A stretch of DNA of 64,000 nt, taken from the NCBI GenBank assembly GCA_021234155.1, contig JAJEKV010000031.1:10809857-10873856 (forward strand). Direction: 5' to 3'. Origin of the DNA: Isoetes taiwanensis (lineage: Eukaryota > Streptophyta > Lycopodiopsida > Isoetales > Isoetaceae). The stretch's first letter is position 1. Each line of letters begins with the position of its first letter. The position numbers and the translations under genes are program-made. The notes under the pieces are model-generated. The model was given only the letters and a program-made list of their open reading frames with translations, had not been told where the DNA came from and ran no database searches. Shown piece after piece: positions 1-9,699 of this stretch.

Positions 1-360
1 GTTACTGTTATAAGATACCATGGCAGAGGTAAAACTTTTTGCATTTCTTATTTGCAAGAAGAAGGCACATATTTGCAAACAATATGGCATATCTAAGACT
101 GAGTGTAATTTTTCCAGAGATAAAATAATGGTATATTGCTGGCCTAACATGTAAAGATGGCTTATATATTGTACTTTCTTAATAATTGACTTAATTCCTT
201 AAAAAGGTTTATTAATATAAAGTTTTTTTGTTTCATTGGAACAAGGCCAAGTCATATAAGTACCTGTATATGATAAGGGCTGCTAATTGTAACTAGTTAT
301 TACCTTGCAAAGGTTGTAAATAGTTAAGATATCAGGTTTTCTGGTATAAAAGGTTTTTTT
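1..360 (+). repeat. Left copy of long direct repeat (partial)
   Basis: It matches 6187-6545 nearly base for base, with a few small indels. Both copies end just after a TATAAAAGG motif followed by a T-run, and sequence similarity stops there. Only the 3' part is visible because the window starts inside it. The TATA-like motif about 130 bases before the first ORF could be a promoter for the element. Confidence 0.85.
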
Positions 361-478
361 TCTCATATTTCAGTTTATTAGTTCTACTAATAACCTTGTT
401 CTCAATGATATTTCTATCAGGTACAATTGAATATTCTTCTAACTAAAGGGATATTTTATCATGTAGGATGCACATCTA

Positions 479-2041
479 GTGGATGATAATGATATATACA
501 ACAATTGGATCAAGGAGCTTAGTATGCTGGAATATGATAAATGTGGTATATTTAGCCCAAATTTTGCAGTGCAAACCCTACTCGGTTGCATTAAGAACAA
601 GGACATCCACTCTTTTATCACCTTCAAGGAGGTAAATCTTCTGGACAAAAGTTTATCTGCAGTTTCCTATTTGGGGTTTAGTGGATGGTTTAAAGTCTTT
701 CAACGTATGAAGAAAGTCAACTTTGACTTTGTTAAATGCAAAGAAATCCTCACTGCCACTTATAATGATATGAGCAGTATTATATACTATAGAACATGCC
801 TTGAAGATGAAGTTGCACACAAATTTATGTTAGGCATTATGGCTTTAGAAGATGCCAACAATATTACACCGCCCACGTTTGAGAAAAATGATGACAGTTT
901 GAAGCCACAGGAATTAAAAGTCACTGGTGACATGAGTGACTGTTTGTTTGCTGATACAGATTTGACAGAAGAAGATCTGTCTACCATTAATGGTAAAAGG
1001 GATGTTCATGACACACCTGTTCATACTTATAGTGCTAATACTGAAGACAAGGTACCGGAATTAACCCTATCAAATTCTACATGCTTCCCAATCATCATTG
1101 AACAAACTGTTGAGTGTTATGCTGCTGTTTATGAACATGCTATTTGGAAGAGCCAAAATCTTGGTGCTATTGCCCCAATTGATATTGAAACTTGGATTGC
1201 TCTTGCTGGTATCTCTAATGAAGAGATACGTGATGCTAAATTTGCAGCATACAAGCTGGAAAAGACATTTGATGTCTTAAATGTTGATCTGCCATTTAAG
1301 ATGGACTTTTTTGAGCAGCATTGTATTAAAAACACACCTGTTGAGATTGGCCAGAAAGGGCACATGGCCTTTACAAATATTACAAGGGATGACTTCTACT
1401 TGAAACGTATTTGGAGAACACACTGTCCTTACTTCAAATGTCATTGTGAAAAAGTCAAATTTAACTCCCAAAAGAGGGATGACAAGTGCAGTTGTGGGAT
1501 CATTTGGTTCGATCAAGGAATATGGTTTATTATCAACCACATGGAGCAGCTTTATCCTGGTGCCACACCTATGTTACGTATGGTCATCATTTCCAAATGG
1601 CTCAACAAGGTAATGAAATCTGCTGTAATTGCTTATATATCTTACCTTGAAGTGAGAAGAAATATGTTCGATATGACTATTGCCTATGCAAACAACCCTG
1701 ACATCAGTATGAAGGCAAAATTTGGAAACAATAAAATGGCCGATGTTGCAGAAAAGATGATCAGGCCAGTTTCCTTTCTAAAAGACAGTATTTCAGCCAA
1801 TAAATCTTCAGGATGGCAAAAGTCTTATACCAGCAGCAGCAATAAGCCCAAGCACACAAACTTTATTACACCAAGACTACCACCTAGGATTACTATTGAT
1901 CCCAGATCTGCAACTCAAAGTGATACACCTCATACAGAAAACTTGGATGAGTTTAGCATTACCAAAGGAGGAAATCGTATTATCTCACTTGAGGACAATA
2001 CAACTCAGAAAAAATTGGATTATGTGGAAGAATCTATATGA
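479..2041 (+). CDS. Unrecognised 520-residue protein of the Penelope-like element
   Basis: An uninterrupted 520-codon frame immediately after the left direct repeat. The family was not recognised. The N-terminal half is mixed helical/acidic. Residues about 315-345 hold a cysteine/histidine cluster (CPYFKCHCEK, then CSCG) that could bind zinc. The C-terminal ~90 residues are rich in Ser, Pro, Thr and basic residues and probably disordered. The upstream base context contains TGTAGGATG, also found just before the next ORF, so it may be a splice acceptor; the start could then lie in another exon. By position it could be a gag/ORF1-like nucleic-acid-binding partner of the downstream reverse transcriptase, but that is inference. 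No in-frame stop over 1.5 kb suggests recent activity or selection. Confidence 0.7.
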   Translation: MDDNDIYNNWIKELSMLEYDKCGIFSPNFAVQTLLGCIKNKDIHSFITFKEVNLLDKSLSAVSYLGFSGWFKVFQRMKKVNFDFVKCKEILTATYNDMSSIIYYRTCLEDEVAHKFMLGIMALEDANNITPPTFEKNDDSLKPQELKVTGDMSDCLFADTDLTEEDLSTINGKRDVHDTPVHTYSANTEDKVPELTLSNSTCFPIIIEQTVECYAAVYEHAIWKSQNLGAIAPIDIETWIALAGISNEEIRDAKFAAYKLEKTFDVLNVDLPFKMDFFEQHCIKNTPVEIGQKGHMAFTNITRDDFYLKRIWRTHCPYFKCHCEKVKFNSQKRDDKCSCGIIWFDQGIWFIINHMEQLYPGATPMLRMVIISKWLNKVMKSAVIAYISYLEVRRNMFDMTIAYANNPDISMKAKFGNNKMADVAEKMIRPVSFLKDSISANKSSGWQKSYTSSSNKPKHTNFITPRLPPRITIDPRSATQSDTPHTENLDEFSITKGGNRIISLEDNTTQKKLDYVEESI

Positions 2042-2398
2042 TTCTAGATTTCAGCCCAAAGGGATATTTCTATGGTGTTTTACCCTTTGGGTCTTTGTTT
2101 TGTTAAAAAAACCCATGATACACTAGCCATTGGGCATTTTTTGAAATTAAGGCCATGAAATAATATGGCAAATGATACTTTTCATAAGTCTTTATGTGAA
2201 TTTTCTTCATGAGACATATGCTGAATTTTATTTGGTACTGTTATCCAGCATACTGGCAGTTGAAGCTTAAAATATAAATATATGCATTTTCAGCAATCTA
2301 TGGATGTACATAATTATAACTTGTTTACTTCATTGTACTTTGTTACAATTATAGTTTAAGATAACTTATTGTTAAAAAATTGACTGTAGGATGAGAAG
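2042..2398 (+). other. Spacer between the two large element ORFs
   Basis: AT-rich spacer without a long frame. It ends in TTGACTGTAGGATG, a plausible 3' splice site just before the RT frame, which shares TGTAGGATG with the region before the first ORF. No matching strong donor is obvious at the end of the first ORF, so splicing is not established. Confidence 0.4.
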
Positions 2399-3949
2399 AT
2401 GAAGATCAGAACCATTGTCAAGGACATCAATCTGAACAAACACCTGCATAGTTCAGGTAAGGAGGATAACAACAAAATAGTACATATGAAATTCATATCC
2501 AAAGCGTTGGATAAATTCAACATTAGACAGGTTTTCCAAACTATTTTTTGGGAAGTATTCCAGGACAGAGGTGTAAAAATTATTGAAAATACTATATTTG
2601 CCTGGAAATATACAGAGCAAATTCGTGATATGGTTTACAAACCCTTTAATGTTTTTGCTGATGCCTCTACAAATAGATGTCCTTGTAGTAATCCTAACCT
2701 AAGCAAATTTGTAGACCCAAGCATTGGCCATGTAAGGACTACAGACTTAAATATTATCCACTGCCATAAGCTCAGGAAGGCGTTTGAATGTGGACTGAAT
2801 CACATTCCAGATCAGCCACTTAGCGTTCAAGAATTTAATGAAGAATTTGCTAAGTTATGTCAAGAATTCTTTTTGGTGCATAAGTTTGACCTACTTGACT
2901 TAACAGAAGAAGATATTCAGAATATCTCTTTCATGCTGAAAAAATTGGCTCATGCAGAAGTTGTATACATAAAAAGCACTCTAATTCCCAAGAGGTTTCT
3001 CTGGCAAGATCAGGAAGTTATAAAAAATGTCAAATGGCTTAACAAAAATATGTATGTGGCTGGATTAGACAAGGCCAACAATAATGCAGCATTTATATGC
3101 CCATTACATATCACAGAGATGGCTAGAAGCAGGTTAGAAAGCCAAGATTTTGAAAAAAGTTCAGTATCCCCTGAACAAATCAAGATTAGGTGTGTTGAGG
3201 AGATCAGTGGTTACATTGGGGACATGCATTGTGCGCAGATGAGTTTGCCTTACTTAATGGCGACATTCAAAGCCCATAAAGGGGAATACAGGTGGCTTAC
3301 AAATGCCCACAACACGGTATACACGGATATAGCAGAAGTTATTACAGGTATTCTCAATAACTTTATTGAAACTTGGCCTAATGTCTGCTATAAGATGACC
3401 GCAAAATATAGATTCTGGAATCCCAGAAAAATCAATGCGTGCTGGATAGTTAATTCAACATATGATGTAACACTTAATCTGCCCAATAGGATACATAATG
3501 TCTTTAGTGCAGACATTATGAAATGTTATGAGAACATACCATTATATGGGGATGAAGGAATTATTGAAGTCACCAATGACATAGCTGACATGATTTGGGA
3601 ATACATGATGGAGGAAAAAGCATTATTTGATCTACTTGTAAAGAACAAGAATGGTACAATCTGCATTAAATGGGTTAAGTCAAACTACGACAAAGAATAC
3701 AAAAGCTGGAGGTATGTTTCAAGAGCTGGCTTTAAAAATATGAATGCTTGGTTATTAACCAATTGTTACATACAAATGGGCAATGATATATGGAAACAAG
3801 TAAAAGGTATACCCATGGGGTTTTCTTGCAGCCCAGCATGGTGTAATCTGTATTTAGGCTGGTTTGAGCTCAGATTCATTTTGAAATTAGCTCATCAAGG
3901 AAGTTATGCACGATATCTGTGTTTCAAAGATAATAAGACGCTATATTGA
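2399..3949 (+). CDS. Penelope/telomerase-type reverse transcriptase, N-terminal and palm part
   Basis: 516 codons. The sequence shows the ordered RT signatures of Penelope-like elements: LDKANNNAAFICP (about residues 222-234, like the PADKG-type motif), YLMATFKAHKGEYRWL (motif 2-like), FSADIMKCYENIPL (motif A, with the catalytic Asp, about residues 375-390) and KGIPMGFSCSPAWCNLYLG (motif B, about residues 465-485). The frame ends just before motif C, which continues in the overlapping frame at 3906. The long region before the RT core has no GIY-YIG endonuclease and no recognised domain. Function inferred: RNA-dependent DNA synthesis for retrotransposition. Family-level assignment rests on motif order and the PMG-type motif B; other ancient RT lineages are possible. 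Confidence 0.7.
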   Translation: MKIRTIVKDINLNKHLHSSGKEDNNKIVHMKFISKALDKFNIRQVFQTIFWEVFQDRGVKIIENTIFAWKYTEQIRDMVYKPFNVFADASTNRCPCSNPNLSKFVDPSIGHVRTTDLNIIHCHKLRKAFECGLNHIPDQPLSVQEFNEEFAKLCQEFFLVHKFDLLDLTEEDIQNISFMLKKLAHAEVVYIKSTLIPKRFLWQDQEVIKNVKWLNKNMYVAGLDKANNNAAFICPLHITEMARSRLESQDFEKSSVSPEQIKIRCVEEISGYIGDMHCAQMSLPYLMATFKAHKGEYRWLTNAHNTVYTDIAEVITGILNNFIETWPNVCYKMTAKYRFWNPRKINACWIVNSTYDVTLNLPNRIHNVFSADIMKCYENIPLYGDEGIIEVTNDIADMIWEYMMEEKALFDLLVKNKNGTICIKWVKSNYDKEYKSWRYVSRAGFKNMNAWLLTNCYIQMGNDIWKQVKGIPMGFSCSPAWCNLYLGWFELRFILKLAHQGSYARYLCFKDNKTLY

Positions 3950-4478
3950 TGATCTCAATATCATCAATGGTGGGAATGTAATGGAATTCCTTTCTGAAAA
4001 AGCGGTTAATCCAATATATAACCTTCAGTATCTTAGTATTAAGGATGAAACGACTTATGGGAATAGCAATGCATGTAGTAATCCTATTGGGATCAGCTGC
4101 AATTTTCTGAATATCAATATCAAGGTCAATGATCTAAACAGAGGTATTTTTACGTTGACAAGATATGACAAGAGAAATAAGTTAGCTTTTGCTGTTAATA
4201 AATTTATTAGGGCTGACAGTTGCAGGCCCTATGGACAGGCCTCTAAGGTTATTATTTCGCAGATACTTCCTTATGTATATGCACACTCGGATGTGAATAA
4301 TGCAGCTTGGGACATTTTTGGGCTGATTGAAACATTTTGCAATAATGGTTTTAGCAAAGTTAAAATTTCCTACATGGTGCTAAGAGTTTTGGAACAGGAA
4401 AACTTTCCGGGTACTTTATTTTCAATCAATGACATGATCAGAACGCTCAAGAATTTGTTACATCAACATCTGAACTAA
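3906..4478 (+). CDS. Reverse transcriptase C-terminal part with motif C
   Basis: This frame lies +1 relative to the preceding RT frame and overlaps it by 44 bases. It carries RRYIDDLNIING, the motif C of RT with both catalytic aspartates, followed by a thumb-like region of about 150 residues. Together with 2399-3949 it makes one complete RT. The overlap TTTCAAAGATAATAAGACG lies exactly where the palm should continue, so either a single inserted base inactivated the gene or the ribosome shifts frame here. The absence of other stops in both frames is consistent with either. No endonuclease follows before the frame stops at 4478. Confidence 0.7.
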   Translation: MHDICVSKIIRRYIDDLNIINGGNVMEFLSEKAVNPIYNLQYLSIKDETTYGNSNACSNPIGISCNFLNINIKVNDLNRGIFTLTRYDKRNKLAFAVNKFIRADSCRPYGQASKVIISQILPYVYAHSDVNNAAWDIFGLIETFCNNGFSKVKISYMVLRVLEQENFPGTLFSINDMIRTLKNLLHQHLN

Positions 4479-4502
4479 CAGTAAGAGAGTAATACAACAT
4501 AG

Positions 4503-4543
4503 GATGGGTAGGGCCTCGGTGGTACAATGAGGCCCTACTCACC
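4503..4543. terminator. Strong hairpin just after the RT frame
   Basis: GTAGGGCCTC (4508-4517) pairs perfectly with GAGGCCCTAC (4529-4538) around an 11-base loop, and the stem extends outward with wobble pairs. It starts about 30 bases after the RT stop codon. It may be a 3' RNA structure used for template recognition or stability; it is not a bacterial-type terminator. The function is inferred from position only. Confidence 0.55.
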
Positions 4544-5012
4544 TTGTTGTTACCATTAAATATCCCAGGAATTTGGGATAAGGACACCATGGCCCTTCCC
4601 TACTACGGTAGGAGGCAGGTTTTTTTATTACCATTGGTGATAAATGTGCTTGTGACCATGAAGTTCCAGGTTGGTAATGGTTCAAGCAAAAATGCAATAG
4701 ACATGAATGATGATGAAGTGCACAATATATTTCATGGGTGTTATACTTGGTAAACATTATTTGCAAAAATTAGTTAAGAGCTTAAAGTATGACGATGCAA
4801 GATTTTGTTAGGGTTACAGTTACGTGGATGAGCATATGAAATACGATTTCTTGGCAATTTGCGGATGCCTAATACTGCCTCACTATCGAACACTGGCAAA
4901 GCACCTTGGGACTGGTAGGAAGGGCCGGTGGCCTAAACTGGTGCTATTTATAGGGATGCATGTAACAGTCCGTTGTGCATTTTTTCCTTTTTAGAAAAGC
5001 TTAGCCGATTCT

Positions 5013-5525
5013 TTGCCTGTTAGCATCAAGCATGCCGAGAAAGAAAGGGGATTTAAATCTGCCACTAGAAAAGGATTGTCAAGAGAAGAGCAAAGAGGGC
5101 AATACAAAAAGATTTACCGGATAGGAAAAATCGCCAAGTTAGGAGCTATGCCTGAGGCGTCCATTGATAGTGTTAAATTGGGTATTTCCAGCATACCTTA
5201 CTCTGCAATTAATACTGATGCCAGGAATCCTGCTTTGGTTGTAGCTGCTGCAAACTTAGACCACAGAGAGAAAAATACAGAAATAGCTGAAGGGACTTCT
5301 GAATATGGCATTCAAGGCAGCCACGAAATTGCTAAGGACATGGACAAAGGAGTAGACATCAAATCTAGCCTGGCTGAACGCTCCAAAAAGGTTTGCCCAT
5401 ATGGTTCTCAGCAGGGATTCATGATTCATAGACATAGATTTATTAATATTTCTAAGTTTCATAATATTTATCTAGTTTTCAGCTGTGATTCTTGTTGTAT
5501 AGGCATAGATCTACTGGTATTTTGA
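5013..5525 (+). CDS. Small basic ORF downstream of the RT, uncertain
   Basis: A frame open for about 170 codons that opens with a TTG rather than an ATG; the first in-frame ATG is at about 5149 (MPEASIDS). A competing ATG at 5031-5033 starts a short lysine-rich peptide (MPRKKG) in another frame. The N-terminal 50 residues are strongly basic, the middle is neutral and the end is hydrophobic, which reads like non-coding sequence past about residue 140. No family was recognised. It could be an exon or a 3' remnant of the element rather than a gene. Confidence 0.3.
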   Translation: MPVSIKHAEKERGFKSATRKGLSREEQRGQYKKIYRIGKIAKLGAMPEASIDSVKLGISSIPYSAINTDARNPALVVAAANLDHREKNTEIAEGTSEYGIQGSHEIAKDMDKGVDIKSSLAERSKKVCPYGSQQGFMIHRHRFINISKFHNIYLVFSCDSCCIGIDLLVF

Positions 5526-5552
5526 TAGCTTTGCTGGAATATCTTGTCATTA

Positions 5553-5858
5553 CTCATTTTTATTGTGTCATTACTGAATTTGTAAAGCCCAATCTAAGGC
5601 TATATGGCTGCTGGTAGACAGATTTGTTGCATTTAAGCTTACTTCATTGGACTTCAACTTTGAGATTATGCATTTGCTTGTGGAAACATAGATCTAAGTG
5701 CTAGTTAATTTATCACTTTGGATCTGCAGTAGGTGTAAGATATTGATTAATTGTATTTCTCATTTTTATGGTGTTATTACTAAATTTGTAAAAGCCCAAT
5801 CTAAGGCTACTTGGCTGCTGGTAGACAGATCTGAAGCATTTAAGCATACTTCATTGGA
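5553..5858 (+). repeat. Two ~100-bp direct repeats in the 3' region of the element
   Basis: 5553-5651 and 5759-5858 share about 100 bp with scattered differences, including the segment CCCAATCTAAGGCTA and GGCTGCTGGTAGACAGAT. They lie upstream of the right direct repeat and may be part of the element's 3' untranslated region. Confidence 0.8.
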
Positions 5859-6186
5859 TTAGATGTTGGATTTACCTTTAGAATGCCTAGAAATGAATAG
5901 ATTGATAACTCTAAATCTGGAAATTATATTGGGTTATTATTTCTAGGCTATTCTTTCTTGCTTTTACCTTGTATTCGATATGGAATGCTAGCAAGGTGAA
6001 GGGGATACCTCAAAAAGCCTATGGCCTTTGCTATCCCTTACAATAACAACCATTTCGATGCTTGTCCTTGTTTGTGGGTGCAGTAATGAGGTTTTCTTGC
6101 TCTTTGCTCTTGTATTTGTCCAAGAATGTCTTGCAATTTATTACCAAGTTCAAGATGGTTATCTTCTTGGAAGATTAATTGTATTT

Positions 6187-6545
6187 GTTCTTTGTTATAA
6201 GATACCATGGAGAGGTAAAACTTTTTTGCATTTCTTATTTGCAAGAAGAAGGCACATATTTGCAAACAATATGGCATATCTAAGAGTGAGTGTAATTTTT
6301 CCAGAGATAAAATAATGGTATATTGCTGGCCTAACATGTAAAGATGGCTTATATATTGTACTTTCTTAATAATTGACTTAATTCCTTAAAAAGGTTTATT
6401 AATATAAAGTTTTTGTTTCATTGGAACAAGGCCAAGTCATATAAGTACCTGTATATGATAAGGGCTGCTAATTGTAACTAGTTATTACCTTGCAAAGGTT
6501 TTAAATAGTTAAGATATCAGGTTTTCTGGTATAAAAGGGTTTTTT
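6187..6545 (+). repeat. Right copy of long direct repeat
   Basis: Nearly identical to 1-360, ending after TATAAAAGGG and a run of 14 T. Sequence after the T-run is unrelated to that after the left copy, which marks the 3' boundary of the repeated unit. High similarity implies a fairly young insertion. Confidence 0.85.
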
Positions 6546-6669
6546 TTTTTTTTGTATTTTTATATTCATATTCTTTTGGTCTTTACCTAAATGACCCATG
6601 CAAGGCTGTTATTTGATACAAAGTCTGTCACTTGCATTGGCCTCACTCCTCTTAATTGATCTCTCGTTT

Positions 6670-7136
6670 GGACTACGGTAACTTCTTACGTGCTAAATGT
6701 GAGATGGATACTTTTGTCAACAATGTGATGGACATGTATTTCAAATGTGGTGGCATTACATCATGGTTGGCAGGAGTTTGACAGAAATGAATTGGAGGGA
6801 CTCAGTTACATAGAATTTAGTTAATTCTGATATTGCAAACTTTGGAAATGGAAAGGAAGTCCTTAAGGCTTTCTGGAGAATGCATGAAGATGGTATCAGG
6901 TTAAGCCACGTAACGTTCACTATTGTTTCTAGTGCATGTGCTAAAATGTTTGCCATGGAGCATGCTAAAATGTGCTAAATGTGGGAAATACTAAGTACGC
7001 TACATGTGGGAGTTTGAAAAAATCTCTACTGGTATTCAACATTATGTCTGCCCATGATATCATATTTGTCCAACTTGGAGATGCTATTGGGGCCTTAAAA
7101 ACTCTTCCAACAGATCCATCAAATATCTGCAAGGAG
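6670..7136 (+). pseudogene. PPR protein pseudogene, 5' fragment
   Basis: Translation in shifting frames gives typical plant pentatricopeptide repeat text: DTFVNNVMDMYFKCGGI, then FWRMHEDGIRLSHVTFTIV, then KYATCGSLKKSLLVFNIMSAHDII. These match the 'DMYxKCGxIxxAxxVF' and 'MxxxGIxPxxVTF' signatures of PLS-type PPR proteins, which bind organelle RNA. Several frameshifts and stops break the reading frame, and a LINE fragment follows directly at 7137. A further piece may continue at 14241. Confidence 0.75.
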
Positions 7137-7800
7137 TTTTTTTTTTTCGATGAACGTGGACCTTTATTACTTAAAAGAATACAAAGAGTACATGGGGGAC
7201 TCAAAACCCAGTGGAGCAGAAGATGTCCGCTAGAGCAACACTACCCACCACCTACATAACATAGAAAAGCAGAGAATACATATCACCACGAGCACAACTG
7301 TTTGCTATGAGTAGGTCTAAATCTGAAGATATTGCTCCCAAATGAAACTCTTGACGTCGTCCTTTAAGGAAGAACACTTGTACGCCTTCAAAATGCGACT
7401 ACGAGCATTGCTAAGCACTTGCGTATCTGAAAAGACATGTCCCTTGAAAATGAGGGGAGATTTCGCTCTTCCGGATGGACCGGATGATCCAAGCGGATGC
7501 TAAGTGGAAAGCTCTCTTTGCCAACTTGTCCTACTGAACTAGGATAGGACGACAATAGGACTTTCGACTATTCAAGTCACAATGGAAAAAGACTCAAAAA
7601 GCCAACGCCAAAGCAAAGTCGAACATGGTGACATAAGAAAAGCGGTGCTCAATTGTCTCATCCCCCACGATGCAAAGAGGGCAGATCACGCGAGACTTTC
7701 GGACGAAATCGATGAACAACAGTGTTTATCCGCAAGCATCTATGAGTGATCTGCCACCATAAAATAGATAGCTTAGGATGGAGCAATTTATCCCATACTC
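7137..7800 (-). mobile_element. LINE A, 3' end (poly-A side)
   Basis: On the minus strand this ends in a poly-A run (T-run at 7137-7148 on the plus strand). The other end, joined to 14018-14240, encodes a zf-RVT-like segment (LLHPKLSILWWQITHRCLR, later CPLCIVGDETIEHRF), a zinc-binding tail typical of plant LINE reverse transcriptases. The element is 5'-truncated and its frame is broken. It was later split by LINE B at 7800/14001. Confidence 0.75.
7784..7800 (+). repeat. Target site duplication of LINE B, left
   Basis: CAATTTATCCCATACTC, repeated exactly at 14001-14017. The 17-bp length and the adjacent T-run are typical of target-primed LINE insertion. Confidence 0.95.
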
Positions 7801-8298
7801 TTTTTTTTTTATTGAAGGCATCTATTTATATTAGGTATAAGTTAAATATACAAAAAAACGTTTTTCAAGGGAAGTGTAACCCTGGAGAAAATTGGAGTCT
7901 GCTTTAAATTTCAACTAACAGAGATCAAAGAGTTTTTTTAATAAGTAGCAGGACATGAACTAGTGAATTCCTTTGAGGTGCAGGTTCATGCATTTCCTAG
8001 CCCTCCCTTTCATGATGGTATGGAATGTGCAATAGATGCATCTGCATGTGTCTGCTTTAGCCATATTAAGTCTCCCTTTGGCATCTTTGGCTTCGCAAAG
8101 TAGCTCCCTTCGGATGTTTAAATTCTAGTCGCAACAGCAACCGCAGGAACAGATAGAATCTTCATGCACAAAACTATCAACAGGACCGAAGAATTTGATC
8201 CACTCCTTATCCCTCTCAACTCTGTTCTTCTTCCATTTGAGCCTCCTAGTCATCAGGAATAGAGTATCTGCAACAATATCCAAATCACGCATTAATAC

Positions 8299-9428
8299 TT
8301 AAGATCCAATTAATATCATACAATACCTGTTTAATGATTCCTTCCGGGGGATAATTTCATAGTTAAAAATAAAAGAATTCCTTCCTTTCCAGATCTTCCA
8401 AAGAAGGATATAGATTCTCCAGTCCGTCGGGTTATTGGGCATGAAAAAGTCCTTTTGGTTCAGGATAACCAAGTTCTGACCCAGGATATCGGAGGCAAGT
8501 ACTAATACCCATTCTGACCATAGGCAAGATCTGAAGAGATGGTCTTCATCTTCCTTATTGGCAAGGCACCTGTCACATATATCTGAGTTTGACATAGATA
8601 ACTTAAACCTCTTACAGTTAGTGCCAGGCCCCTATGCCAGAGTTGCCACATAAAAGCCTTAAGTTTCGGGTTGATTGGACTGCTCCACATGAAATTGAGG
8701 TTCTTTCTAGCCGTATCCGAGGAAACTCCCCATTTTAGGTGAATAGTAACCTTCTGTTGTCTCATGAGGAATCTGTAAGCAGATTTAACTCTGTAGCCAG
8801 TTGTACTATTGTGATTCCATGAGTCAGGGGAATGAGACCAACTGCCTTGCAGCACAGTATTGATAATGGCTTCGTAAAGCAATTGCGTTTGATTACCTTC
8901 TCCTGCAAGGACGGAATTCTAGAATAGAATAATCCCATTATCATAAACAGGTCTGATCAAGGTTATCCCTTTTTGCTTCCATAGTTTTGCTTGATCAGGG
9001 AAGTGGCAGACAAGGCACATATTGGGATTATCAAGAATTAAAGCAGGATTCCAGAAGATGGATTGCTCCATGGATAAACCATTTTCCCAAGTATACATTT
9101 GTCTGACTTCAAGCCATGCCTTGATCCATTTCTTGATAAGGCCTGGAGTAGTAGCAGGGACCGAGAAGGGGAAAAAGATGGAATGAGGCAATTCCATTTT
9201 GAGGTTTCTCCAGCCATAAGGGTGGCATTTGTTGATATAATGCCTGATCAGAACTGAGATGGGGTGCTTAATTTTATCATAGGAAGCTTTATGAAAGTAT
9301 TTCGCTGCCAATGCCAAGCCAAACATATGACAACCTTGTTTTACCCCTCTTTTTATTGCAAATAAGGGACTACATTCACCATTGATAAGAACTGCAGATC
9401 TAGAGTTACCAAGGATAGCTTTGAACAT
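8299..9428 (-). pseudogene. LINE B reverse transcriptase C-terminal part and zf-RVT tail
   Basis: Fragments in several frames read RGVKQGC (RT motif B region), then the thumb, then SSPINPKLKAFMWQLWHRGL and CDRCLANKEDEDHLFRSC, the zinc-binding zf-RVT domain at the end of plant L1 proteins. The catalytic YADD block between motif B and the thumb is missing: after KRGVKQGCHMFGLA the text jumps to post-RT sequence. Frameshifts and the stop at about 8919 make it non-functional. Confidence 0.8.
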
Positions 9429-9440
9429 ACCAATGCTTTC

Positions 9441-9689
9441 CTAGTTGAAGCCCAAAGCCCTGCAACATTTGAACAAAAAGTTCCAACTAACCGTATCGAA
9501 GGCTTTTGTGATGTCCAATTTGAGAAGGGCTATATCTTGATTGGAGTCCTTAGCCCAGTGTAGTCCTAGAATTGCAGTAACCACATTGTCAAGGATAAAT
9601 TTGTCCTTGAGATAAGCTGATTGAGTGCTGCTGCAGTGTCTAAAACTTTCTTGAGTCTTGCGGCAACAAGACGAAGATTCAAGCACCAT
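9441..9689 (-). pseudogene. LINE B reverse transcriptase palm fragment
   Basis: Shows TQSAYLKDKFILDNVVTAI and LLKLDITKAFDTVSWNFLFK, the region leading to and including RT motif A with its catalytic Asp. The preceding LAARLKKVL segment is in another frame, which shows a frameshift. The upstream part of the RT lies beyond the insert, at 10845-11330. Confidence 0.8.
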
Positions 9690-9699
9690 CGGAAGCTAC

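Larger units (their letters stand above)
1..6545 (+). mobile_element. Penelope-like retroelement, left end beyond window
   Basis: A direct repeat of at least about 350 bp (1-360 and 6187-6545) encloses three plus-strand coding regions, the second of which is a reverse transcriptase with Penelope/telomerase-type motif spacing. Long direct repeats around a single RT gene fit the pseudo-LTRs of Penelope-like elements, which often sit in partial tandem. No GIY-YIG endonuclease, integrase, protease or RNase H was recognised between the repeats. An LTR element with an unusual RT is the alternative. The left repeat is cut by the window edge, so the full length is unknown. Confidence 0.6.

Noticed and set aside
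1-6545. Hammerhead ribozyme in the direct repeats, as in some Penelope-like elements
   Set aside because: I looked for the CTGATGA core with a matching GAAA and did not see it on either strand; part of the repeat is outside the window.
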